This document shows positions 53,256 through 64,000 of a DNA stretch of 64,000 nucleotides, one piece after another. Both the position numbers and the translations under genes were made by a program. The notes below the pieces were generated by a model, which was not told where the DNA came from, did no database searches, and was given only the letters and a program-made list of their open reading frames with translations. The stretch's first letter is position 1, and each line of letters begins with the position of its first letter. The DNA is from Corynascus novoguineensis (lineage: Eukaryota > Ascomycota > Sordariomycetes > Sordariales > Chaetomiaceae), in contig MU857622.1 in the NCBI GenBank assembly GCA_033296725.1, forward strand, positions 1 to 64,000. Direction: 5' to 3'.

Positions 53256-56200
53256 TTACTCCTCCGGCTTCGGCGTCGTAGGAGACCGCGGCGGCTTTGG
53301 CACGCCCAGGATAGGAACATCCCCAGACTCGGCCGCGGCGGCCTGCCTGACACTTGACTCGTAGCCGATTTCTTGAGGCTCGTCGGACAGGACCTGCTCG
53401 CCCAGGACTGACCGGCTTGCAGCCGGCTGGGACTCGCTTGTGGACCCCTGGACCGAGGGCGTGGGTCCCGGCCGGGGGAACTGCCCGAAGTCGGGCTCGC
53501 CACGCCGGTCGATGGGTGACCAGCCCGCTGCGATACTGCCCGCCACGATGCCCGCCATGACAGTTGGCGCGCCGAGCGCGCTGTTGGACCGCGAGCGCAT
53601 GCTTCTGCTCCGCCGGCGCGAGTCTGGAGTTGGGGCGACGACGGAACCGAAGCTGTCCGCGCGTGTGGGCGTCTGCGGGAGCCGGTGGATAGAATTGGAC
53701 CGCGAGTGCTCTCGGCTCTGGGCGGGGCTTCGACGGGGCAAGAACGTCTCGCGGGGGTGCTGCATGGCGAACTTGAGGTTGTTGAGGCGGCCGCCCTTGA
53801 TCCGCTTGAGCCAGGCTAACTCCTCCCTGACGTCGGCGAGAGGCTCAGGGTAGGCGTTGAACCGCTCGTCATCGTCCGACACGGTGACGCCAGGAACCTT
53901 CGAGTTACCTCTGCGCAACCAAGCCGTAGGGACCAATCTCTCAATCAAGGCGTCGGGAATGAGGCGGATAATCACTCCAACGGGAATCGAGAGAACGCCC
54001 AAGACGATGGCGATAGCCCACATTACTGGCGTTTGTTTCTCAATCCTGAATGCCGTACTGCCGACCATGACGATCAAAACTTGGCCGCCACACATAATCG
54101 CGCTGATGCCGACGAAATAGGGATTCTTCACCATGCCTTCAAAGATGTTGAACTCGTTGTCGAGGCGCCGGTTACTAACAAAAAAAACAGCGGTTAGCGG
54201 GACACGCAGAGGATGGCGAACGAGTTGAACTGTTTACTTACTTCCACTGGTTGAAAATCTGCATCCAGACGAATGTGTTGAAGACCAGGGTATTGATCTG
54301 CCCCCTAGTCATGTTATCGGGACCAGGCAGGACGTTGACTCCTCCAAAGTAAATCAAGAAGGTGATCAGCAATTGCCACACCGCTTGACCAAAAATCATC
54401 TTCCACATGGTGATCGAGATAATGGAAGACCCTTTGCGTTCCGGTTTCCGGTTAAGCACGCTGTCCTGCGGGGGATCCGTCGCGAGGGCCAGCGCAGCCA
54501 GGGTATCCATAATGAGATTGACCCAGAGCAGCTGAACAGCCGTCAAGACGGAAATCTGCTCATCGCTTTGCACTGCAGACACAAAGGTCAAGACCACGGC
54601 GGTGACGTTGACGGTGAGCTGGAACTGAAGAAAGCGCTTGACGGCATCGTTAACGGCGCGGCCCCATTTGAGGGCCTTGACAATCGAGTTGAAGTTGTCG
54701 TCCATGAGGATGATGGCAGACGCCTCCTTGGCGACCTCAGTTCCGGCAATACCCATCGAGAAGCCAATGTCGGCCATCTTCAAGGCGGGCGCATCGTTGG
54801 TACCATCACCCGTGACCGCAACCGTCTCACCCTTGTCCTTGAGGCGCTTGACCAGAATCCGCTTGTCTTCGGGGCTAGACCGTGCCAACACGTGGAGCCG
54901 GGGGATGATGTCGTCTTGCTGAGCCTTCGTCATGTTCCTGAAATCGGGACCCTCGAGAACGATGCTGTTCGGTTGCAGAATGCCGCAGTCGGCCGCGATA
55001 GCCTCGGCGGTCATCTTGTTGTCTCCAGTAACCATGCGAACGACAACGCCAGCCTTCTGACAATCTTTAACCGCCTCGCGTACGCCCGGGCGCAGAGGGT
55101 CCTTGATGCCGACCACGCCGACGAAAGTCATATTCCGGCAGATATCCTCAAAGACGATTTCATCCTTTTCGGAACCAAGCCGGCGAGACTGCCTGGGCGG
55201 CCAACGGTCAAAGTCGCGATAGATTATGCCGATAGTCCGGAGCGAGTTTCGGGCATACGTTTCAATCAGCTTCTTGATGGCTTCGCGGTTGTCCTCGGTA
55301 AGAGTCGCGGACGCCAGGCCACTAGAAGGGTCACGGAGAACCTGCGTGCACTTCTCCAGCATAATCTCCGAAGCTCCCTTGACGTAGAGGCGCGCTTTGC
55401 CGTTGTCGAGTTGCACGACCACACCCATGCACTTACGTCCAGAGTCGAAAGGGATGAGGTGCAGCGTCTTCGCGTTAGCTCTCTCCTCGCTGATAGGACC
55501 CATCGCCAGATGTTCCCGCGCCAGAATGAGCAGGGCAGTTTCCGTCTTGGAGCCGATAAAAGTCCGTTCCCCGTCGGCCTCGCCCTCAAACGCTGTCGAA
55601 TTGAGGGCAATCGACTTCAGGACCAGGTCTTTCACTTCGGGGCTCAGTGTCGAAACAAGTTCCTGAATTCCCACATCCTTTTCCGAGGGTTCCGGTTCGC
55701 TAGGCTTCCTTGTGGTGCCGAACCGATGTGTAGTTCCCACGGTACCAGCCACCACTTGCATCTTGTTCTGGGTAAGCGTGCCCGTCTTGTCGGAGCAGAT
55801 CGTAGTCGCGTTGCCCATGACTTCGCAAGCCTTCAAATGACGGACAAGATTGTTGTCCTTGAGCATGCGAGTAGTCGCGAAAGCGAGCGCCAGAGTAACG
55901 GCGAGAGGAAGACCTTCAGGGATGGCGACAACCACGATGGTAACGACGACAATGAAGATCTCGATGAAGTGCTTCCCTTTCTCTGCCGGAGAAAGCGGCG
56001 CATACTGCTTGGTAAGCCGGACACAGAAGATGATGAAGAGGACGAGGAACAGAAGAAGAGCGACGGCGCCGCCAAGCTTCGCAATGTGCTCAGCGATAAT
56101 GTTGAGCTTCGACTGCAGAGGCGTGACTTCCGGGTCTTCGTTGAGAGACATCATCGTCTTGCCATAACTCGAGTAGACGCCAGTCGAGGTAACCATGAAT

Positions 56201-57731
56201 TTGCCAGCGCCCTCCATGACGCGGGAGCCAGATTGAATGAAGGGGTCCATTTTCTTGAGGCTTTCATTGTTCTCAATAGCGGCAAAGACTTCGTCGGCGG
56301 GCCTCTTGCGGATGATATCCGACTCGCCAGTAGCCTGAGACTCGTCACATTTAACGCTGAAGCCTTCAATGAGAATCCCGTCCACGGGTATCATGTCACC
56401 AGGTTCAAGGAGCAAGACATCGCCGGCCATGATGTCAAAAACGGAAATCTCGACCGTTTTTCCGGACCGGACGGCCTTGACCAAACGGTCCTGCTTCTTC
56501 TTGTTCAACCTGGCGAACTGGCGCTCTTTCTGATAATCGTTGAGGGATCCGACTAGGACCACGATCGCGATGGCGACTATGATTGCGACACCCTCGATCC
56601 ATTCAACTTTGGGTTCTCCGTTTTCTTCGTGCTCCGTGCCAAAGGTCTGGTAGAGGCCAATTGCGAGAGAGACAATGGCAGCGGCCGACAACAGAATTAA
56701 TACCTTGTCGTTGTATGTAATCCACATGAGCTGAAGAAGGCTTTTGCCCTTCTTTACCGGTAACCTGTTGTCTCGGAATACGCGCTTTCTCGACGAGAAG
56801 GGGTCGCTTGAATCGTGATTCGCACCATGCGCAGCAGGGTGGTCGGGCGAAGGAGGGGTAACACCCTCGGTCAGCGCCTTCTCCGAGGAGCGGGAGGTCG
56901 CTTCGTCGAAGGAAACAGTACCGGGGAGAGCGGCTTCGTCGGTACTCAGACCAGTCTCCCGGTTGCTCCGCAATCCCTTTTCGATGCCGGCAAGGCCCCC
57001 GAGCTTATAGAAAGCCGACAGGCTCTTGGGATCGAACATTTTGCCCAACATTCCGGGGCTGAAGGCGAACGGATTGTTCTCCACTTCGAAATCAGCCTCC
57101 TTCCCTTGGTCCGGTTTGAGGGCGTTCTCATCGTTCATGATCTGTTGGTTGTCAGACCGGTCGCCAAACGGGGGGCTGCTCTTTTCCCCAAAGGATGAGC
57201 CGCCGATAACGGTTTCACCCTGGGATGAGGTGACGGAGCGCGCATCGTCTGTGGAATTTAGGGAGTTCTGGCGCGAGCGCTGGGTGTTGGGAACGGCGAG
57301 GAAGCCCTGGCTGGGGCCGGTTCCGCGCATGGAAAAGGGGCTGATTATGTTGTGCGGGCTGGTAGGACGGCTGTCCCTGGCATCTAAGGCCTTTGCGGCT
57401 TGCACTTCGGGCCGTGTTTGGGAGAGACTGCGCTTATGCGAGTTTGATGAAGCATCGGTCGGGGTACCGTGTGTAGCCGGCGAGGCGGAAGCAACTTGAG
57501 GGTCGGCTTCAGCATCTGTCTCGGGGGCCGTATTGGGGCCCACGGCCGTGGTGTCGATGTTGATAGTCGGTCTGCCAGGCATTGTCAGGACTCAACTTGG
57601 CAGCAATTGGGGCAGCACCAGCAGCGTCAATCACAAATGCGGTTGCACCGCGGCAATCGAGGAGATACATACGCTCTTTGTCGCCGAGAGGGAGCCGACT
57701 CGTCTTTGGCATCCTGGTTTGGGGTCGCCAT
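53256..57731 (-). CDS. PMC1: Vacuolar Ca2+-transporting P-type ATPase (PMC1-like, P2B)
   Basis: Exons are complement(53256-54174, 54242-57571, 57673-57731), giving 1435 residues. It pumps Ca2+ out of the cytosol, in yeast into the vacuole. The 59-nt first exon ends RRQR and joins APTINIDTT, a common N-terminus of filamentous-fungal PMC1 proteins; an ATG at 57582 inside intron 1 would give a shorter form. Features include PEGLPLAVTLALAFATT (ion-binding helix 4), CSDKTGTLTQNK (phosphorylation Asp, about residue 615), a KGA-type nucleotide site YVKGASEIMLEKC, and VTGDGTNDAPALK (hinge). C-terminal helices follow. About 230 cytosolic residues at the end are Ser/Arg/Pro-rich. The N-terminal about 270 residues are also disordered and Ser/Thr-rich. 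Confidence 0.94.
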
Positions 57732-60700
57732 CGTAGCTGAAGGAGCGGGTCGCGGTCGTCAGCGGACGCGACTCAGCCCCCTGGGGCGAATAGGGGCGGC
57801 GACGCGCTGTATGGGTGAGCTCGCGAGTGGCGAGGCAGATGGCGTGGAGGGCGGCGATTATATTCGCCCTGCTGTGGTCGTGCTGTGTAGTCCAGCCACG
57901 GTTGGCCTTACGAGCTCATTCGGTTGCCCGGTCAGGGTGTGCGGTCGAATTGTGGATGAGAGTTGATGGGTCCAAGGCACTCCCGCAAGGCAAGCGGCCT
58001 CCAAGTTCCAGATTCGTGGTTAGGTTATGGTCTCGAATGTCTCAATCCTCGTGAAGTGCGCGATGCAGCCCAGGCGAAACTAAGAGAAGCAGAATTTGGT
58101 ATCTAGGCGCAAAAGAGAGCAAGAAGGCTAAGGTGATCGTGGGCAGTCCAGTATTACATGGAAAGAGGTTTGAGAATGAGCAGTTCTGGGCAACGGAACA
58201 GAATTAAGAAGAGGCTTGTAGGCTGTGCGTGCAGCCAAGAGCGCTATGGTCAACGGCCGTCTCGTCCGGTATCATCACCGTCGACACCTGTGACGTCCTG
58301 CAAAGCAAAGCACCAAACTTAAAACTCAAAACAGTGGTAAGAGGTAATGAATCGAAAACGTGAGATCTCAGGAGACAAGATGCCAGGCGCTGTGGACGGA
58401 GGAGGACTAGCGTTTTCGCACCAATGTGGAACCCATTTGCCGCATGCCAAGAAAGCCAAGAGGGGCTGTGCAGTATGCGAGGAATCAATTGGATAAGGTC
58501 AATACCAAGTTTGCAGTTTGGCCCTGACTGTCGGAAAAGAACTTTGTACCCAAGTATCCGACCGACCGACCATTTGCGGACCACATCCTCGAATAGGTCA
58601 GGTCGATGTCCGTCCACTTCCTTCCTTTCTTGTCTGGTGTGTTTGGTAAGAGGCTCGCGTTATTACCTGCCTTCTACGGCCACGCCCAGGAAGACTTATG
58701 GATCCCACAAGACCAACAAGAATCTCGTTGACTTGGAAATACCAGTTGTGTGTGAGAAATAGCTGAGTTCGGCCACGTCAGACAACAACAACAACAACAA
58801 CAACAACAACGACGACGACGTAGTTTTCGTAGAGGCATAATGTACCCAGGCAACGTGAACAAGAGCTACGTAGAACTCACTACACCAACCATGTGGTAGA
58901 TTTACACTACAAAAGGCAGTAAGGCGAATTGCTGGACTCATTGTCGGGATCCTCGATTTGACAAAGATATATGGCGTGCCGCGCCGCTTCCCTGCAGCGG
59001 CGGCCGGAGATCTGTTTGAGCTATCAGCACAGTACCCCTGCCCCGAGCACGGAACCTGAACTCATACAGCATACACTAGCTATTCGCACACCAGCGAACT
59101 TTGGTCGCCCTGGGCACCATCGTCAGCCCACGTAGCATTAGACATAAGACTTTGAAATCCGGCCTTTCACTGCGATTCAAAGTTGAACCTGAAAGCCTAA
59201 GCTCCCAAGAAGAAGGTAGATTTGCAATGAATTAAACTAGTGGGTCTTTGCACTAACCTGATCCGGGTACCTTCTCGACTATCAAAAGAAAGGGGGAATG
59301 GTGGATTCTTTCGGCTGCCTGAGATTGTCATCCCAAGATGTGGCGCTTCCCCAGTTTTGGCGCAACTGAAACCATACACTGGGATTGGTCTTCCAAGTTG
59401 GCAATCCACATCATGCTCCAGCCACCTCATCATCAAACCCGTCATCTTGTGATTTCCATCTTCATTACAAGTCCATCATGAGCTCACAAAACCGTGTGAA
59501 TCCATAGCATCGGTGGTCGATCGCAGGCACGGTCGAATCAATTGACTTGTCATTGTCAAAGCAGCGGAGATGACCGTTTCGAATCTTGAACCCCGCCAAT
59601 CCTAGCAAGAGAAGGATGGTCAACAAGGATTGCTCCCCCCACAGCAGCACAGATCCATGCGGCACTCAGATCCAGAGAAATCCTGAGGTTTTCCGACAAA
59701 GAAGGTCTCACTACCAAGCCCGAGGATGGCAGTGCTCGTCCCAAATTATGTCTGTCCGCGAAAATCTTCTCCGTAGTACGAAGAAGATACACGCGCGCGC
59801 GAAAAAGGAGCACAGGAAGGGCGGTAACACGTTACCGAACTCGTTTGTTGGGGGCGCAGCATCCCCAGACCCTCCGGCTAGTCTTGCAGCCGACGGTCTC
59901 AACTCAAGAGAGCGAATCTTGTTACCGCGTCTGGGTCTGCGTACATATCCCGCCTCGGCTGGCCCTGCAGTTCCAATGCCGTCCTGGAAGTGGGAGACGC
60001 GTTATCAATCAGTCCGATCTGGACACTGCAACCCCCGACTTTTACACAGGCGAAGCTGGGATGGGTATAGGAGCATGTGTGTTTCATGAAACGCTCCCCG
60101 TTCCTCAGCAAAGCTCGCTCCTTTTGCTGCCGATTGGCCAGGGGCGACCTTCTGGAACCAGCACGACACAAGCGAACCGTACAATGACAGTCTACACTGC
60201 GGAGTGCATTACTACGTATGCAGCTCGGACCTCTCGATCCAGCACAGTCTCGAAATTCAGCCCGCGAGCAAACCGTATTACGTCGTGAGCGGGTTGACAG
60301 GGGCGGGCAAAACGGCCATTATGGGACGAACTGCAACGGAAACCACATCGGCACCAACTGCCTTGTCATACTTGTCTATCGCTAACCCAGTACATTCCAT
60401 ACCGTCATCCCGGGAATCCCATGCGGGCGGTGCTGCGCTCATCGCTTCAGTCCAGCGAACATGTGCATCCAAGACGCACGATGGCTCTCTTGATACACCA
60501 CTAGGGGTTCGGAGTTGAGCAGCTGATAACTTCGCAGCCACCCCCATATGACGTCGATACCCGTCACATCGAACACACGGTTCGGCACTTGACGACTGGC
60601 GCACCCAGATGAATATTAACCACTGTTAGGGCTCCGGCTCCCAGACGATCCGAGCGGTCGAGACGGCTGCATCCAAGCGCTGTGGCTGAGTTCAACTTGA

Positions 60701-62603
60701 ACGTCTCAGTCCGCGAAACAGCCGGGCGAGTCGGCTCGAGGATGCGTTTGTGCATATTGATGCAGACAGCCCGGGCATTCTGCACAACGTGCCGCTTCCA
60801 TCACCCCACAGCACACTCGGTATGTTTACCTAGAACCATTCAAGGGCATAACAAGCTCAGCCTCGTCCTTGCATCGCCCGCCCGAGTCGGATACACGGGG
60901 TTCTCATTCCCCCCAACCACACAGCAATGCTAGGCTGACTCTATGATGCAAATGGCGAGGCAGAAGCGTACCGCCTGAAGCCTTTCCGTGACTGCACCGA
61001 CGTCTTATCGCAGAGCCTCTTCCAAACAGACATGCAAGGACAGAAGGGGTGGTCGGTCGACGGAGGTCTTGCTTTGCCTTTGGCCACCGCCGTTCAACTT
61101 CCAGGAATGGTACGTTACTCCTGTGGCAAAAAGCATGCGCAGCACGCGCATTGTATCCGTATACACTAGCAGGCTGAGCGTATAGCAATACTCTATATCT
61201 GTATGTAATATACGTCCGTACCATTTCTCTGGATCACACACCGACTCGGCCCGCGTAAGACACATGTAGCCGGAGCACGCCGAGCAACATACAGATATGT
61301 ATGTACATAGTTGGTCCGGGCCAAACCAGCGACTCAGCCCCCTTGCGTGTGTTTGACCAGCCGCATCTCAGCGTGTTCCGAAGGAGACATTCCATTGGCC
61401 GCGCGCGGGGCCACAAAGAGATAGAATACATTGGGATGGACGAGCTGCCTAAGCCCAGATTGGCGACCGGCGGGTACCGAGGCCACCACACAGCAATCAG
61501 TCAATGTTTATTTGATCTAGGTGCTATACACGTACATAGAAGTATATAACCTCGCCAAGAGGCGTCGTCTTATCCCTGTTGTGGAAACGAACAACACACG
61601 CCCCTGTTCAATGTCAAAAGCGGCGTTCAACTTGACGACAAAACCCCTCATACTAGAAAGCCTTTTTTCTGGCATCTTTCACTTTCTGGATCGATGGATA
61701 CCATACAACTACCCACCTCCCCGCCCGGAATGAGGCAGTGCAACAGGATGTCGGAGTCTGGGCATCGCTCTCCGAAGACACCGTGCCTTGGCACCACTCA
61801 ATATCGACCAAATCGGTCCCAAGAACCAATGTGTTGGCTCTAAGATGTGCATGGTTCGGGATTTTCCCCGCCGTGGCCTGTTTGTTCTCCGCTATTTCCT
61901 TGGTCTTGACTCAAAGAAATGATGCCGAGCGACTGAATCTGGGCATCAGTTTCCAGGACTCTTGGAGACATCGCCGGGTAAATCATCGAAAAAAATGACT
62001 GCCAAGGCGTGAGCGGAGAGATGGCTGTAAGGCGACGAGGTAAGCAGCTCCTTGGCCGTAGCGGACTGCGAAGTAAGGCGAGGTAAGAGCGGAATTAATA
62101 ACTAGCCATTGACAGACAACCTGTGGTGTAATATTGGAACTCTTACTCTGTGTTGTTCATAAAACTAGTGTCGGGACCTGCAGTATATCTGCAGGAGACC
62201 GCCACAAATCCAAAATAAAACGACCCCTGACAGAAGCAACTTCAGTCGGCAACAAGAGAGATACCGCACTCTCCTCCATTTGCACGAGTGTAGATTCTAT
62301 GTTACTTTTCCCCCACAGCCTTCTAAGCCCCATCCGAAGGGCTCAACATCCCGATTCGGGAACCCGAGATTCTATCCGCTGGTCTAAGCCTCATTACGAT
62401 GCGCTGACCAACGCCCGTCTCCTCTTCTCCGGAATTTTCTTCACTTCCTTGGTGTGATCCCTAATTCGACTCCGCTCGACAGCGTCGATCCAACCAGAGT
62501 TTGAGGTCCTCCAGAAACCAAAGCCTACTTTGCATGGCAAATACGTATCATCGGCGACCAACGTACCGTACCTCTCCACGGAGCACTTCCCTACGCTCGG
62601 ACG
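57732..62603. other. Large gene-poor region (about 4.9 kb)
   Basis: No frame in this stretch resembles a conserved protein. Candidate frames are short (up to about 170 codons), on both strands and without domain motifs. The left part carries the Ca2+-ATPase promoter. A CAA/GAC microsatellite lies at 58781-58820. No LTR, transposase, tRNA or rRNA was recognised. It may hold a non-coding RNA gene or relic repeats, but nothing can be claimed from reading alone. Confidence 0.35.
58781..58820. repeat. (CAA)n/(GAC)n microsatellite
   Basis: About ten CAA triplets followed by four GAC triplets form a short tandem repeat in the non-coding region upstream of the Ca2+-ATPase gene. On the - strand it reads GTC then TTG. 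No reading frame of note passes through it. Confidence 0.85.
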
Positions 62604-64000
62604 CTACCACCTCCTTCCCAGATCCACCTCCCTAACCAACACCATTCCATCGTCATCATTTTCTTTTCCAGCAGCACCTGCGCCAGCACTGCCAGCAGGA
62701 CCCACGAAAGGACCCACGGCCTTCCGCACGACGCCCTCCCAGAACCCGGAGACGACCTCACTCAGTCCGGCGCCCGTCTGCTTGAAATCTGGGAAGGCGT
62801 TGACCTCGAGAAGCCAGGCTGTTCCCTCGGCGTCGACGAGGAAGTCGAGCCCGTAAACCTCGAATGACTGTGGTGCCGGCTGGAAGTGCACCGGCATGGC
62901 GCGTGCCGCCGCCTCGAACAGTTCCCCCGTCACGGCGCTGATCTGGGCGGTGATAGAGGCTAACTGGTCCGGGGTCAGCGGCAGGTCACGGAAGCGGTGA
63001 ACTGGATCCGGTGTTGCTGTCTTCTCGTCGTGATCGGCGGAGACGGTGCCTGTCTGCTGCAGACAGGTGTTGGTAAGGTGGGCGTCGAGGTCGAGGCCGT
63101 TAGGGTCCGAGCCCGGCGACGACCCGGGGGCTTGGTAAGGCTTGGCTGCGAACAGGGCTAGCATGTCGCGGTAGACGTAGACCTTGAGACTGCCGACGCA
63201 GAGAACGTAGACGCGGATGTGGAACTTGCGGTTGTCGAGCTCCGGAAGGAGGAGCGGGGGATGGATGTAAGGTTGCGCGACAAAGTGGCGGAGATGCGAG
63301 GTCATGATGTGATCCTTGCCGTCGTCGTCTTCACCGCCATCGTCATCTTCCCTTTCCTCTTCGTCCTCATTGTCGCTGCTCTCGGGCTCCCACTCGTCGA
63401 ATATCGCCTGCAGCTGCTCCATGGTGCTAAACAGCCGGATGCCCTGGCCGCGGTCGCTCATGCTGGGCTTTAGGATCCACCACTCCACTGCCCGTTCCTT
63501 GGTCTCGGCGGCGGTGGTGGTGGTAGTAGCTGCTGCTGCGGCCGGTGCGGTCCCGTCATCCTCGCGCTCCGCCACGCTCTCAGCGTCATCCCCGCCGTTG
63601 CCCGCGTATTCGAGCGCGGCATTCCTTTCCAGGCTTTCGCGGAGGTCAAACGCCTCCACCAAGGCGTCGTCCAAGAACTCGGCAAAGTCCACCTCGAACG
63701 CCTCGCTACGCTTGACGTGCGTCTTGAGCACCGAGTCTGGGTGCTTCGCCACCCAGTTGTCCACGGTTGCCGAGAGGAAGTGCTTTCGGATGAGCGCCTT
63801 GCGGATCACGTAGCTGTTGACGAGACATGTGTCGGGGTGGGTCGCGGCGTAGTCGAAGTCGAGGCTCTCGTAAGGCATAATCTGGAGCACCTTGGCGTTG
63901 GGCTGGGGCAGGAGCTCGCCCAGGCTAATTTCCGGAGACGACTTGGACCATGTCGAAGGCGGCTTGATGAGGGTGTAGCTCTCGGGTGACAGGACAGACT
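62604..64000 (-). CDS. Tubulin-tyrosine-ligase-family protein; N-terminal part outside window
   Basis: The frame is open from the window end (64000) to a stop at 62604-62606, about 465 residues visible, and the start lies beyond the window. The ATP-grasp fold of tubulin-tyrosine ligases is seen. It shows WWILKPSMSDRGQGIRLFS (Lys and Gly-rich ATP loop), HFVAQPYIHPPLLLPELDNR, KFHIRVYVLCVGSLKVYVYR and HLTNTCLQQ. FEVYGLDFLVDAEGTAWLLE and VNAFPDFKQTG carry the metal-binding Glu and Asn. Yeast Pby1 is a related single-copy protein. Two acidic inserts are present (SDNEDEEEREDDDGGEDDDG and a Thr/Ala run, AAAAATTTTTAAE), both low in complexity and in frame. The substrate, whether tubulin or other, cannot be told from sequence. 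Confidence 0.88.
   Translation of the reverse strand, partial: SVLSPESYTLIKPPSTWSKSSPEISLGELLPQPNAKVLQIMPYESLDFDYAATHPDTCLVNSYVIRKALIRKHFLSATVDNWVAKHPDSVLKTHVKRSEAFEVDFAEFLDDALVEAFDLRESLERNAALEYAGNGGDDAESVAEREDDGTAPAAAAATTTTTAAETKERAVEWWILKPSMSDRGQGIRLFSTMEQLQAIFDEWEPESSDNEDEEEREDDDGGEDDDGKDHIMTSHLRHFVAQPYIHPPLLLPELDNRKFHIRVYVLCVGSLKVYVYRDMLALFAAKPYQAPGSSPGSDPNGLDLDAHLTNTCLQQTGTVSADHDEKTATPDPVHRFRDLPLTPDQLASITAQISAVTGELFEAAARAMPVHFQPAPQSFEVYGLDFLVDAEGTAWLLEVNAFPDFKQTGAGLSEVVSGFWEGVVRKAVGPFVGPAGSAGAGAAGKENDDDGMVLVREVDLGRRW

Noticed and set aside
54373..56556. A 727-codon + strand open frame opposite the Ca2+-ATPase gene
   Set aside because: It mirrors a strongly conserved P-type ATPase on the other strand. 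Its translation is His/Arg/Asp-rich without motifs.
58781..58820. Microsatellite considered as a coding poly-Gln or poly-Asn tract
   Set aside because: No frame through it is long or has a conserved flank. It lies in spacer DNA.

Overview
The window is nuclear DNA from a filamentous ascomycete. Introns are short (about 57-158 nt, GT-AG with CTAAC/CTGAC-like branch sites), coding DNA is GC-rich, and several products are typical of Sordariomycetes (WD40/NACHT-type repeat protein, RGG-rich Argonaute, NAD(P)H nitrite reductase, Ser/Thr-rich GPI wall protein). The order Sordariales is likely but is inferred from general resemblance only. All exon coordinates below were worked out by hand from splice signals, reading phase and family alignment.

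Layout. 1-483: the 3' end of a WD40 gene of the HET-E/NWD type. 484-5603: a gene-poor, degenerate stretch holding an internally deleted, mutated Ty3/gypsy chromovirus between two about 135-bp LTRs (894-3206). 5604-6872 (-): CAF40/CNOT9. 7705-10656 (-): a secreted Ser/Thr/Gly-rich GPI protein with a ladder of CxxC repeats. 12615-15801 (+): a KHA1-type K+/H+ antiporter with seven exons. 16230-19729 (-): assimilatory nitrite reductase, with a GATA/NirA-like cluster upstream. 21690-28924 (-): a huge unrecognised protein with seven predicted membrane helices and a tail of about 2,100 residues. The tail carries UIM-like repeats and an ordered array of Trp-centred motifs; this is the most unusual object in the window. 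31190-32227 (+): a split-barrel flavin-nucleotide-binding-like protein. 32495-34434 (-): a membrane-anchored spermidine-synthase-fold SAM enzyme. 35014-35846 (+): OPI3-type phospholipid methyltransferase. 37663-41174 (+): QDE-2-type Argonaute. 41911-42368 (+): complex I ESSS/NDUFB11 subunit. 42776-44091 (-): mitochondrial branched-chain aminotransferase. 45051-48255 (+): SCY1-family pseudokinase. 49028-50872 (-): Sir2 deacetylase. 53256-57731 (-): PMC1-type Ca2+-ATPase with a short upstream first exon. 62604 to the window end (-): tubulin-tyrosine-ligase-like protein, incomplete.

The genes do not form an operon or an evident biosynthetic cluster. Most are conserved housekeeping genes in mosaic orientation: mRNA decay, nitrogen assimilation, lipid methylation, Ca2+ and K+ transport, RNA silencing, trafficking and chromatin. 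The accessory part is the left end, where an NLR-type repeat gene lies beside a decayed retrotransposon. No tRNA, rRNA, CRISPR array or intact transposon was found by eye.
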